Below, one piece after another: positions 1 to 8,164 of a DNA stretch of 64,000 nucleotides (position 1 is the stretch's first letter; every line of letters begins with the position of its first letter). This DNA comes from Chryseobacterium sp. GTDB taxonomy: Bacteria > Bacteroidota > Bacteroidia > Flavobacteriales > Weeksellaceae. A program made the translations under genes and the position numbers. The DNA lies in assembly GCA_031277615.1 (NCBI GenBank), contig JAITMC010000026.1, positions 1 through 64,000 on the forward strand, read 5' to 3'. A model generated the notes under the pieces. The model saw only the letters and a list, made by a program, of their open reading frames with translations. It was not told the DNA's origin and made no database searches.

Positions 1-139
1 AGCTACTAAAAAATGGACCATGCCTATCCAAAATTGGGGCATTGTCCTCAACCAATTTATGCTTATTTTTGAAAAAAGGCTCAGATTATAAAATCCAAGC
101 CTAACTTTTTAACTTACACACTTTGTGGGATAGTGTCTA
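1..139 (+). mobile_element. Right end of an IS256-family insertion sequence (truncated by window)
   Basis: The window opens inside the 3' end of a transposase gene (2-91), followed by a short non-coding tail and a terminal sequence at about 113-137 (CTTACACACTTTGTGGGATA then GTGTC). Its reverse complement, beginning GACACTATCCCACAAAGTG, has the look of IS256-family terminal inverted repeats. The left end lies outside the window, so the exact boundary and any target duplication cannot be checked. Family assignment rests on the transposase C-terminus and the style of the end. Confidence 0.65.
2..91 (+). CDS. IS256-family transposase, C-terminal fragment
   Basis: Only the last 29 codons are in the window, read in frame from position 2 and ending at TAA 89-91. 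The peptide contains KKWTMPIQNWG and then LNQFMLIFEKR. It matches the conserved extreme C-terminus of IS256-family (DDE) transposases, in which a KKW..P..NW motif precedes a short helix ending in FE.R. The catalytic residues are upstream of the window, so whether the element is intact is unknown. It lies next to the element's terminal repeat, as expected. Confidence 0.7.
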   Translation, partial: ATKKWTMPIQNWGIVLNQFMLIFEKRLRL

Positions 140-212
140 GAAAATAAAAATCCTTACAGCTTAGGCCTTCTCAGCTGGCACAAGTGTCTCGCTCGTGTCT
201 TATGGGTAACAT

Positions 213-245
213 AAAAAACCATTGTAAAAATTACAATGGTTTTTT
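213..245. terminator. Bidirectional rho-independent terminator
   Basis: A near-perfect stem (AAAAAACCATTGTAA / TTACAATGGTTTTTT) with a three-base loop, flanked by A and T runs so that it can work on either strand. It lies between the IS end and the next gene. The rest of 140-563 shows no gene or RNA I can recognise. Confidence 0.75.
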
Positions 246-563
246 ATCATTTTGAATGCAAGAAGCTTTATATTCATTGAGGTAAGTATCTCATATTTTT
301 AAGAATGCCAATAAATATAGATGTGGCTTTATATATGGTAAATGAAGACAAGTTGGAAGCTCGCGCCAGCGCACCTTATAAGATAAATCCCCCTTTCAAA
401 ACCCATAATTCTCATATTCTTTTGTATATTTGGAAAAACAAAAAAACACTGCAGGAAATAGGGTAGAACAGCATGCGGGAGGAATTGTAGTTGAATATAA
501 ATCACTTTTTAACCTGCATTTTCTGATGCCTTGCCTGGCAGAAATTATAAAACTTAATAATTC

Positions 564-1850
564 ATGAAAAACATAGTGTCGGCATTGGTCGTTTTGATAG
601 GTTTCCAATATTCAGATGCGCAGAAAATTTTTAATACGGATATCACTAATTTCTGGACGGCTTACGACAGCATCCGGAAAAATGAAAACAATAAAGGGGA
701 AACCCTCGACCGGCTTTTCCTGAATAACAAAACTGAAGGCCTGAAAGCTTTTATGGAAATTAAAAAATTCGGGAAAGAAGATTATTTAAATGTCATTGAA
801 AAATATCCTCAATTCTGGAATTCTATCAGAGCAAACACCCTTATAGATCCCGAAAAAACTAAAACAATACAGAAAGCATTTAAAAAACTTGAGAAAATCT
901 ACCCTAACAACTCCAAAGGAAATATTTATTACACCATTGGGGCCCTGAAATCGGGGGGAACCACCCATCATGAAGATCTGCTGCTGGGGGTAGAAAAAAT
1001 TGTGGGCGATAAAAATACCGTGGTTTCGGAATTTGACAATGAGAGCGCCAGAAAAATGTTCCTGTTCACCAATCCGTCACAGCTGGAACAGGTAACGGTG
1101 CATGAGTTTATCCATACTTTTCAGAAAAATGGTGAGATCAATGTTTTATCGAAAGCCATCAAAGAGGGATCCTGTGATTTTATTGCAGAACTGGCTTTGA
1201 ACAAAAAATTCACGGCTCAGTATCTCGATTACGGATTCAGGAATTATGAAAAGGTGAGAGCTGATTTTAAAAGTGAAATGTTCAGCCAGAAGCTCGACAA
1301 CTGGTTTTATAATGGCAATGCTCAAAATCCGGATCTTGGCTATTTCGTGGGCTATGTTATTTCCAAAAAATATTATGAAAATGCAGCGGATAAGAAAGCG
1401 GCGGTTAAAAATATAATTGAGCTGGATTTCAACAGCGAAACGGAAGTGCTTCAGTTTTTAGCGAAGTCAGACTATTTTGAAGATCAGAAAACAGCCCAAC
1501 AGATATTGACGGATTACCAGAACAATAAACCGAAGCTCTTAAAGATCGTTGAATTTGAAAACGGAAGTCAGAATGTAAGCACCGACACCCGGAAAATTCA
1601 GATCGTTTTCTCGAAGCCTATGCATGAAAAAGTTTCCATCAACTTCTCAAAGAATGGAAAAGAGCATTTTCCCCTAAAAAATATTGTAGGTTTAGATGAA
1701 ACCAAAACAGTCCTGATGATTGAAACCGCAGATCTAAAAGAAGACACAGACTATGACTTTTATGTTACAGACAGAGCTACAAAATCTGCAGACGGATATC
1801 CTTTCGATACCGCAGAATATAAGATCTCATTCCGGACAGCAAAAAAATAA
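564..1850 (+). CDS. Putative secreted zinc metallopeptidase (DUF2268-like) with C-terminal Ig-like domain
   Basis: A 428-residue protein with a short hydrophobic N-terminal signal (MKNIVSALVVLIGF...) ending near residue 19, so it is probably exported. Near residue 180 it has VHEFIH, an HExxH zinc-binding and catalytic motif. The sequence IKEGSCDFIAEL about 25 residues later offers a glutamate third ligand, the layout of DUF2268-type predicted zinc proteases. The last 100 residues look like a bacterial Ig-like (Big_5) beta-sandwich. Substrate unknown. It stands alone, after a terminator. The family name is from motif layout and is moderately certain. Confidence 0.6.
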   Translation: MKNIVSALVVLIGFQYSDAQKIFNTDITNFWTAYDSIRKNENNKGETLDRLFLNNKTEGLKAFMEIKKFGKEDYLNVIEKYPQFWNSIRANTLIDPEKTKTIQKAFKKLEKIYPNNSKGNIYYTIGALKSGGTTHHEDLLLGVEKIVGDKNTVVSEFDNESARKMFLFTNPSQLEQVTVHEFIHTFQKNGEINVLSKAIKEGSCDFIAELALNKKFTAQYLDYGFRNYEKVRADFKSEMFSQKLDNWFYNGNAQNPDLGYFVGYVISKKYYENAADKKAAVKNIIELDFNSETEVLQFLAKSDYFEDQKTAQQILTDYQNNKPKLLKIVEFENGSQNVSTDTRKIQIVFSKPMHEKVSINFSKNGKEHFPLKNIVGLDETKTVLMIETADLKEDTDYDFYVTDRATKSADGYPFDTAEYKISFRTAKK

Positions 1851-1882
1851 GGGTTAACGAACGGTTTCATTAACAGAACTGA

Positions 1883-1996
1883 TGGCCAGGAAGATTAGAA
1901 TTAAAATACGGATCATATGCCAAAAATATAGAAGGAGAAGTAAGATTTATTAAAGACTTTGATGAATGCATCGTAAAACGGATAAAAAATAAATAA
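1883..1996 (+). pseudogene. Possible 3' remnant of a decayed gene
   Basis: A 37-codon open stretch without its own start ends at TAA 1994-1996. It reads like the tail of a folded protein (YGSYAKNIEGEVRFIKDF then DECIVKRIKNK). No upstream start or family can be recognised and it follows a TGA in the same frame. It may be a gene scar or chance. The rest of the 1851-2160 gap is AT-rich and empty to my reading. Confidence 0.25.
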
Positions 1997-2160
1997 TCAT
2001 AGGTAAAACAGTTCCGGACTTAAAAAATCTTTGATTTTTTCCCTAACTTCCCTTAATGTTTCAAATAAAATTTAAATGAGTTCTTTTCATCTTACCCATA
2101 TTTAAATTAAAAACTCAGCCTTAGGAATATATTTATAAGTTTTTTCAGACAAAAAGTGCC

Positions 2161-2502
2161 ATGGATAGAGAAAAAGCAGCCTATATCAGACATTATTTTT
2201 CCCATTTGATGACTGATGACGAACAGTCAGCATTACGGTATCATATGTATACTTACAAAACTTCTCATAATCCTGAAATGAGAAAACTTCTGATCGAAAA
2301 AGGCTGGATCAGCACAGATCCCAAAATCGCCGCTTTTCTGAAGCACGGATACGGAGAATTTGAACTGAACGTAGCCACTCGGATCATGGCAGAAACGCCT
2401 GAAAAGGTATTCTTCAACAACTGCCCGGCATGCGGTAAGCTGCCCCGGACACCTTATGCTAAACAATGCAGATATTGTGGACACAGCTGGCGTGAAATTT
2501 AA
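2161..2502 (+). CDS. Hypothetical protein with C-terminal zinc ribbon
   Basis: A 113-residue soluble protein of unknown function. The first 80 residues are predicted helical and charged (MDREKAAYIRHYFSHLM...). The C-terminus carries CPACG ... CRYCG, two CxxC knuckles 15-20 residues apart that would bind one zinc in a rubredoxin-like ribbon. No signal peptide. The gene stands alone on the plus strand, converging with the hydrolase run that ends at 2570. I do not recognise a named family. Such ribbons often bind nucleic acid or proteins, but nothing here shows which. Confidence 0.6.
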   Translation: MDREKAAYIRHYFSHLMTDDEQSALRYHMYTYKTSHNPEMRKLLIEKGWISTDPKIAAFLKHGYGEFELNVATRIMAETPEKVFFNNCPACGKLPRTPYAKQCRYCGHSWREI

Positions 2503-2569
2503 AAAAACTTTCAAAAAAATGCCAATAACAAGAGTTTTGACGTTTTAGTATAAATAGTTGGTCAAATAG

Positions 2570-3607
2570 TTATTTCTTCTTAATGCTTTTCAACACCACA
2601 TTCTTAATCGCCGCTTCCTGATAGCTCCAGAAGTCACTGTTTCGGGGCATTTGGTTTTCAAGAATAATAAGGCTCGTATCTGTGGAGGGAAAATAAACAT
2701 TCAGGCAGGTAAAACCATCACCAAGTCCTGTAATGCCGAAATAATCCAGTCCCTGTTCCCTGATGACCCTCACACTGTAGCCGAATCCCATATTTTCTTT
2801 CCCGAAAACACTGTGCTGGGCCTGTGTGGAAGCAGTCATCATCGCCTTCTGATATTCCGGTGAAAGAAGCTTTCCCTTGAAAAGAGCCTGGTCCCATTTG
2901 GCCAGATCCTGAACCGTAGACACGACCCCCGCAGCAGAAAGCAGATCCTCATTAATAAAAGTGCCTTCAACCATCTGATAACGGTTGTTTTCACTTCTGT
3001 AACCCGGTACCAGAGATCGCTTATTCTGAGGATCATAGCAGAAGGTCATATCCATTTTAAGTTTTCTGAAAAGAGCGTTGGCCAGCTCTGTATACTTCTT
3101 TCCGGTGGTATTCTGAAGAATTTTCCCTAAAAGAGCATATGATAAATTCCCGTATTTGAACTGTGAGCCCGGCTTGAAAGCCAATGGTTTCTCTGTATCT
3201 GTAATCCCGTGAGTATGGTTCAGAAGATGATGTACCGTGACTGTATCTGCCCATGGCTGCGCTAATTCCGGCAGGTATTTCCTAACCGGGGTTTGAAGGT
3301 CAATCTTTCCTTTTTGAGCTTCCTGTAAGACCAGAACAGCGGTAATCTGTTTAGAATTCGACATGATCTCAAACTGATCATCGGTTTTCAGGGGGATTTT
3401 CTGATCAAAATCCCTGTACCCATGCGCTTTCAGGTACTCTGTTTTTCCATTCCGGGAAACAAGCACAACGCCGGTGAACTGCAACGGTTCCGAAGACGTG
3501 ATAATGCTGTCTATCTTTTGTGAGTAAGTGGTGGTTTTCTGTGCCTGTACCGGAATACTGAATAAGGCGGTGATCAGAAGGGCCGAAAAAAATCTGGTGA
3601 TAATCAT
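2570..3607 (-). CDS. Serine hydrolase of the beta-lactamase/class C-like (AmpC/D-peptidase) family
   Basis: About 345 residues from the ATG at 3607, placed directly before a signal peptide (MIITRFFSALLITALFS...VQAQ). An in-frame start 30 bases upstream would only add a polar extension. The mature part has SNSK near residue 85 (SxxK nucleophile and base) and YGN (YxN) about 90 residues later, as in serine beta-lactamases and DD-peptidases. Such proteins are usually periplasmic peptidases or esterases, not true beta-lactamases. It is the last gene of a four-gene minus-strand run starting with a class A beta-lactamase, 73 bases after its neighbour. Confidence 0.75.
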   Translation of the reverse strand: MIITRFFSALLITALFSIPVQAQKTTTYSQKIDSIITSSEPLQFTGVVLVSRNGKTEYLKAHGYRDFDQKIPLKTDDQFEIMSNSKQITAVLVLQEAQKGKIDLQTPVRKYLPELAQPWADTVTVHHLLNHTHGITDTEKPLAFKPGSQFKYGNLSYALLGKILQNTTGKKYTELANALFRKLKMDMTFCYDPQNKRSLVPGYRSENNRYQMVEGTFINEDLLSAAGVVSTVQDLAKWDQALFKGKLLSPEYQKAMMTASTQAQHSVFGKENMGFGYSVRVIREQGLDYFGITGLGDGFTCLNVYFPSTDTSLIILENQMPRNSDFWSYQEAAIKNVVLKSIKKK

Positions 3608-3680
3608 AAATTTATTTTGAATAATAGCAGGTTTCAAAGCATACAGCCTTACAGATGAGATGATATTGAGTTGAAAATGG

Positions 3681-4439
3681 TTAGTTTTTTAAATAGTCAA
3701 GGATTTTGCGGGTCATGTATTCGGCTTCTTCAGGGCTTGCATCGTTATCCATATTGCCATGGTTGACAGGCGTGAAGTCTACGGTGATGCCGTACTTCTT
3801 TTTTTCATCGTCCGTAGGCAGAACCCCTTCATCAGCCGGATAATCATTGGAACGCAGCGTATAGATTTTGGGATGGGCTGTTCTGGGTAAAGGCATCCTC
3901 CGGTTGTCCATCGTGATCACTTTATGAATCAGCTCCGGATGCTGGCTGGCAAACAGAGCCGTCATATCTCCACCGTTGGAATGGCCTATCACGGTGAGCA
4001 GGTCATAATTAAGTTCCGGGAAATCCTTTTTCATCGTATTCAGCACAAAAAGAATATTGTCGGCACCGCGTTTCCAGTTTGGCATTCTGGTAACCTGGAA
4101 ATTTCCATCCATCGCCAGCATTTCATCCGTAGGCAGCTCATGCTGGATGCTTACTACAAAATATCCTTTTGAGGCCAGCAGCATGGTGAGATAGGAGTAC
4201 ACAAAATAATCGCTGCCTTTGTTTTCGCCCCAGCCGTGGCTGAAAATAACAGGCGTAAGTCGGGCCGTTTTTTTGTCTTTGGGATGGTAGATCGCAATCG
4301 GGATTTTCCGGTTTTTGGACTGATCGAAATACGTTAAAGTATCAGGCTGAAAATCAGCTGTACTGATGGCTATAGCACTGTTTTTCACCGCACACTGCGC
4401 GAAAATGAAACTCAGAATAATCAATAGGAAAAATCTCAT
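3681..4439 (-). CDS. Alpha/beta hydrolase lipoprotein
   Basis: A 252-residue protein with a lipoprotein signal (RFFLLIILSFIFAQC), so it should be acylated at the cysteine near residue 16 and sit in an envelope membrane. The body has FSHGWGENKGS (oxyanion-hole region) and GHSNGGD (nucleophile elbow with the catalytic serine). A histidine near the end (NHGNMD) would complete the triad. It resembles chlorophyllase/dienelactone-hydrolase-like esterases. Substrate not visible. It starts 12 bases after the stop of the preceding hydrolase gene, suggesting co-transcription. Confidence 0.7.
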   Translation of the reverse strand: MRFFLLIILSFIFAQCAVKNSAIAISTADFQPDTLTYFDQSKNRKIPIAIYHPKDKKTARLTPVIFSHGWGENKGSDYFVYSYLTMLLASKGYFVVSIQHELPTDEMLAMDGNFQVTRMPNWKRGADNILFVLNTMKKDFPELNYDLLTVIGHSNGGDMTALFASQHPELIHKVITMDNRRMPLPRTAHPKIYTLRSNDYPADEGVLPTDDEKKKYGITVDFTPVNHGNMDNDASPEEAEYMTRKILDYLKN

Positions 4440-4451
4440 GACTGGGATAGA

Positions 4452-5135
4452 TTATGGATGAGTAAAATCATAATTTCGGGAAGCCCATTTTTTACTCGGA
4501 AGAATCCATTCATCGGAAGCTACATACAAAAAGCCGTGCTTTAATCCGGTATTCAGTTCGATCTCCCTGAACCGCGGAACAGGAAGCGTCGAACGTTCTT
4601 TTCTTTTAAGGGCCGATACTCCAAAAATGTCTGTCTTTTCATAAATGGTAAGAATATTTCCACAGAAATTAATATCAGGGATTTCCTCAAGATCAGAATC
4701 CTGATAGCATCCGATAAATACAAAATTAAGATCCGGATTTTTAGCATACGTGGAAACATACTGGGCAATATATCCGCCTTTGGAAGTTCCCACCACGGTA
4801 ATGTGATTCGCTTTCACTCCTTTGGCCATCAGGCTGTCGATCTGTGAAACCACCTTTCTGGCATACAGATCTACATTGGCTTTTGGCTTTCTTTTTTCAC
4901 TGATGACAATAAAACCGTCTTTTCGGTATGAATCCAGGATTCCGTTATATTCAACTTTGGTATTATAGTCTGTGGCAAAAGCTCCGGAAGGATTACTCTC
5001 CAGAAACTTATTGTGCAGGAAAAAAATATAATTCTTTTCTTCGTTTTTTGCAGTCTCTTTTTTTGGGGAAGGAGCACAGTTGAACACGAGCATGAAGCTC
5101 ATGAGGCTCAGAATGAATTTAACCTTATTCTTCAT
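4452..5135 (-). CDS. Alpha/beta hydrolase-like lipoprotein
   Basis: I start it at ATG 5135, one base after the stop of the beta-lactamase gene. From there the protein (227 residues) begins with a clean lipoprotein signal (MKNKVKFILSLMSFMLVFNC), whereas a longer reading would overlap the upstream gene and bury the signal. GTSKGGY at about residue 115 is a nucleophile-elbow-type motif, preceded by a strand (HITVVG), and KHGFLY near the end may supply the histidine. No named family recognised. Tight spacing argues for translation linked to the beta-lactamase upstream. Confidence 0.65.
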   Translation of the reverse strand: MKNKVKFILSLMSFMLVFNCAPSPKKETAKNEEKNYIFFLHNKFLESNPSGAFATDYNTKVEYNGILDSYRKDGFIVISEKRKPKANVDLYARKVVSQIDSLMAKGVKANHITVVGTSKGGYIAQYVSTYAKNPDLNFVFIGCYQDSDLEEIPDINFCGNILTIYEKTDIFGVSALKRKERSTLPVPRFREIELNTGLKHGFLYVASDEWILPSKKWASRNYDFTHP

Positions 5136-5136
5136 T

Positions 5137-6024
5137 TTAATTGATGTTGTAATTGTCATAAACAGCTTTGGCAATATCGGCGATTATTTTTTCGGTCTCA
5201 GATCGTTCTTCAGTAATATTTTTCAGGTAAACGGAAAGAATGATGGGCTTCCCGTTCGGAAGTTTAAAAATTCCAACATCATTCATACCGGCTCTCAGGC
5301 CATCATCATTGGTGCCGGAAATACCCGTCCTGTGGGCAAGTTGCGTCCCGGAAGGTAATCCTGCTTTCATCCAGGTAAGACCACGCGATGTCTCTGCCAT
5401 GATCCGGTAAAGATAATCGGTAGTATTTTTCTTCAGGATTTTTCCCTTATAAAACTTTTCCAGCAGAAGACTGGTCGCTTCAGGGGTGGTAACATTTACA
5501 TATAAATTGTCCCAGGTTTCACCCATCTGTTCTTCATTGAGCCGAATGGTAATATCTTTAATACCCTGTTTCCGAATGAATTTCTGTACATTTTCAGTAC
5601 CCATCATTCTTAGCAGGATATCACAGCCATTGTTGTCACTGTGGGAAACCGTATACCGAAGCAGCCTGTCAAGAGTAATATCTGTATTTCCTTCAGGAAA
5701 ATCGTCCCGCATCGGGCTCCACGTATCGGGAAGAAGATCTTCTTTTTTGATGAAGATTTTCTGATGGAGTTTCAGTTTACCCTGATCAACCTGATCCAAA
5801 ACAGCTAAAGCAATATGAAATTTAAAAACACTCATCATCGGCATAAGCATCTTTCCGTTGATAGTCAGCGTATCTTTATCTTCGATATTTTTAATGGAAA
5901 TTCCGGCTGTTACATGTTTAGCCGTAATAATCCGGTGGATTTCTGTTCTTAAGTTTTCCGTAGATTGAGCCTTCATATGCATACCGATGATACATACCGA
6001 AGCCAGAAACAAAATTTTTTTCAT
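5137..6024 (-). CDS. bla: Class A beta-lactamase, subclass A2 (Chryseobacterium CGA/CIA-like)
   Basis: A 295-residue periplasmic beta-lactamase that would hydrolyse penicillins and cephalosporins through an acyl-serine intermediate. It has a signal peptide (MKKILFLASVCIIGMHMKAQ), SVFK (catalytic S70xxK73), SDNNGCD (SDN loop typical of subclass A2) and NEEQM containing the omega-loop glutamate 166. It also has HRTGISG, where most class A enzymes have KTG. Length and motifs fit the extended-spectrum A2 enzymes of flavobacteria (CGA, CIA, CME, PER relatives). It heads a run of four hydrolase genes. No adjacent LysR or other regulator is seen, so expression may be constitutive. Confidence 0.88.
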   Translation of the reverse strand: MKKILFLASVCIIGMHMKAQSTENLRTEIHRIITAKHVTAGISIKNIEDKDTLTINGKMLMPMMSVFKFHIALAVLDQVDQGKLKLHQKIFIKKEDLLPDTWSPMRDDFPEGNTDITLDRLLRYTVSHSDNNGCDILLRMMGTENVQKFIRKQGIKDITIRLNEEQMGETWDNLYVNVTTPEATSLLLEKFYKGKILKKNTTDYLYRIMAETSRGLTWMKAGLPSGTQLAHRTGISGTNDDGLRAGMNDVGIFKLPNGKPIILSVYLKNITEERSETEKIIADIAKAVYDNYNIN

Positions 6025-6184
6025 TCTGTGAAAAGCCGTTTTTATCGTTTTTTTTAAAGGTGGCGGAATATTTCAGACTGTATGGGGGGGAATTCAGCCT
6101 GAATGCTGTTCAGCACTTTGCTAAATTAAGCAAAAAAGAGGAATGGAAAAGAAGGGGGATGGTTAAAAAAAATTTTTTTTGATT

Positions 6185-6704
6185 TGATGATGGATGATGG
6201 GAGATGGGTGTTATGGAAGGTCTGGGAATATGGGGCTGTCTTTTTTTGTTTTTGTGTTCATTTGTTGTGGTGAATTATAGGATGGTGAAGGATGATGGGA
6301 GATGGGAGATGGATGATGGGTGTTATGGAAGGTCTGGGAATATGGGGCTGTCTTTTTTTGTTTTTGTATTCATTTGCTGTGATGAATTATAGGATGGGTG
6401 AAGGATGAAGGATGATGGGTGTATGGAAGGTCTGAGAATAAGGGGCTGTCTTTTTTTGATTTTGTGTTCATTTGCTGTAATGAATTATAGGAGGGGTGAG
6501 GGGTGATATATGATGGGTGTTATGGAAGGTCTGGGAATAAGGGGCTGTTTTTTTTTGTTTTTGTGTTCATTTGTTGTGATGAATTATAGGATGGGTGAAG
6601 GATGAAGGATGAGGGTGTTACGGAAGGTCTGGGAATATGGAGCGGTCTTTTTTGTTTTTGTAGTTATTTATGGTGATGAGTTATAGATTGGTGAAGGATG
6701 AATG
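6185..6704. repeat. Five-copy tandem repeat of about 98-112 bp
   Basis: The marker GGAAGGTCTG(G/A)GAATA recurs at 6215, 6327, 6425, 6524 and 6622, giving periods of 112, 98, 99 and 98 bases. Each unit holds a T-rich run (TCTTTTTTTG...), then TGATGAATTATAGGA, then purine-rich GGTGAAGGATGA motifs of variable number. The array fills most of the gap between the beta-lactamase gene and the DUF488 gene. An open frame across two units (6204-6392) is made only of repeat and is not a gene. Confidence 0.9.
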
Positions 6705-6754
6705 ACAGCTAAAATAATTTCCGGCATCCAATCTTTTATTAACCGCAATATTCG

Positions 6755-6762
6755 TAACTTTA
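6755..6762 (+). promoter_or_regulatory. Promoter -7 box for the DUF488 gene
   Basis: TAACTTTA, one base off the Bacteroidota -7 consensus TAnnTTTG, ends 11 bases before ATG 6774. It supports the shorter start of the downstream gene, because the alternative start at 6702 lies upstream of this box. Confidence 0.45.
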
Positions 6763-6773
6763 TAAAAAATGCC

Positions 6774-7124
6774 ATGCCTGTAATTGTATTGAAAAGAGTC
6801 TACAAAACGCCTTCTCCGGAAGATGGCTGCCGTATTCTGGTGGACCGGCTGTGGCCAAGGGGACTGAGTAAGGAGGATGCAGATATTGATGAATGGGACA
6901 AAGAGCTGGCACCATCATCAGAACTCAGAACATGGTTTCATCATGATCCTGAACTTTGGAATGATTTTTCCGAAAGATATCTGAAAGAGCTTCAGCAGGG
7001 TAATCTGGGGAAAAGCTTCATGGAAAGACATAAAAGTCAGGAAAAAATAACCCTGGTATATGCAGCAAAGGATCAGGAACATTGTCATCCCATTATCCTG
7101 AAACAGTATCTGGAAGGTTGGTAA
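6774..7124 (+). CDS. DUF488 family protein
   Basis: A 116-residue cytoplasmic protein from ATG 6774, chosen because it follows a promoter-like box and because the family normally begins at this position (MPVIVLKRVY). It contains the DUF488 signature DRLWPRGLSKEDA, then W.KELAPS..LR.WF.HDP, and ends after LVYAAKD. This compact family is widespread. Its biochemical role is not established and no catalytic residue is proven. It converges on the lipase gene across a long hairpin. Confidence 0.8.
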   Translation: MPVIVLKRVYKTPSPEDGCRILVDRLWPRGLSKEDADIDEWDKELAPSSELRTWFHHDPELWNDFSERYLKELQQGNLGKSFMERHKSQEKITLVYAAKDQEHCHPIILKQYLEGW

Positions 7125-7130
7125 AAAATA

Positions 7131-7176
7131 AACCATTAACAGGAATATATATTATACATAGCCCCTGTTAATGGTT
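7131..7176. terminator. Long hairpin between convergent genes
   Basis: AACCATTAACAGG (7131-7143) and CCTGTTAATGGTT (7164-7176) form a perfect 13-bp stem with a 20-base AT-rich loop between two convergent genes. There is no strong U tract, so termination is plausible but not certain. Confidence 0.5.
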
Positions 7177-7201
7177 GAATAAAGCAAGGACTGAATCGGT
7201 A

Positions 7202-8140
7202 TTACCCCTTCAGTACTGCATTGAGCCATAGAAGGATATCTCCATATACCTGATCTTTCACCTCTTCATTCAATATCTCATGTCTCATTCCTTTATATAG
7301 ACTCAGCTGAACGTTTTTGAATCCATCTGCCTGTAGATGGTTGGTTGTCAGTTCTACTCCCTTGCTGAAGTCACCTACCGGATCGTCTGAACCGCTTACA
7401 AAAATAAAAGGGAATTCCCTGGATATAGATTTTGCCCAATCATCGGCCGTAGCCGTATCCATCAATGAAAAAAGGGTGAAAAAAGCATTATGAGAGAAAG
7501 GAGCTCCACATAGAGGGTCTGTCATAAAAGCTTTTCTGTTTTCCTTATTCACACTCAGCCAGTTGGTCCCGTGATCATTTTCCTCATCTTTAAAATTCAT
7601 ATTGCAGACGGCACCGAATACATTGCTGATCAGTTCGCTGCGGCTTTCGGGCGCAACAGAATTCAGCAGGGCCAGCAAATGCTTTGCCTGTTCCAGTCCC
7701 TTACGCGGGCCACCGGTTCCCATGATTACAGCACCGTGAAAACGGGCAGAATGTTTTTTCAGAAAACACCTTGTGATAAAGGATCCCATAGAATGACCCA
7801 TGATCAGATGGGGAGTATCCGGATATTTCATTTCCAGGATACTTGCCATAGAAGAGGCATCCTGTATCAGTTGCTTTTTAGGATTGTTTAAGGTGAAAAA
7901 TCCCATTTCTTCAGGTGTTTTTGCCGTCTTTCCGTGACCGAGATGATCATAGGTGAGTACGGCAAACCCCTGTTGCGCCAGGAATTTTGCAAAATCGGCA
8001 TACCGTCCGCTATGTTCCTGCATTCCGTGAAGAATTAATAGGGTTGCCTTTACCTCTGTTTCCGGCTGATAGAGGGTGTAGTATAATTCAGCGAGTTCGG
8101 AATCTGAATTTCTTGGTAAATAATCTGAAGTTTGTTTCAT
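7202..8140 (-). CDS. Alpha/beta hydrolase, monoacylglycerol lipase-like
   Basis: A 312-residue soluble enzyme of the serine aminopeptidase/Hydrolase_4 family, which includes monoacylglycerol lipases and lysophospholipases. Visible motifs are LHGMQEHSGRY (oxyanion region, typical of MGL enzymes), YDHLGHGKT, and GHSMGS with the nucleophile serine near residue 115. DPVG gives the acid and MRHEIL the catalytic histidine close to the C-terminus. No signal peptide. It would release fatty acids from monoglycerides or lysophospholipids. It lies 24 bases downstream of the large outer-membrane lipoprotein gene on the same strand, so the two are probably co-transcribed. Confidence 0.85.
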   Translation of the reverse strand: MKQTSDYLPRNSDSELAELYYTLYQPETEVKATLLILHGMQEHSGRYADFAKFLAQQGFAVLTYDHLGHGKTAKTPEEMGFFTLNNPKKQLIQDASSMASILEMKYPDTPHLIMGHSMGSFITRCFLKKHSARFHGAVIMGTGGPRKGLEQAKHLLALLNSVAPESRSELISNVFGAVCNMNFKDEENDHGTNWLSVNKENRKAFMTDPLCGAPFSHNAFFTLFSLMDTATADDWAKSISREFPFIFVSGSDDPVGDFSKGVELTTNHLQADGFKNVQLSLYKGMRHEILNEEVKDQVYGDILLWLNAVLKG

Positions 8141-8164
8141 TTTTATGATTGTATGTTTTGTTGT

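Noticed and set aside
6204..6392. 62-codon open frame in the tandem repeat
   Set aside because: Built from two copies of the repeat unit, with no ribosome-binding site or family resemblance.
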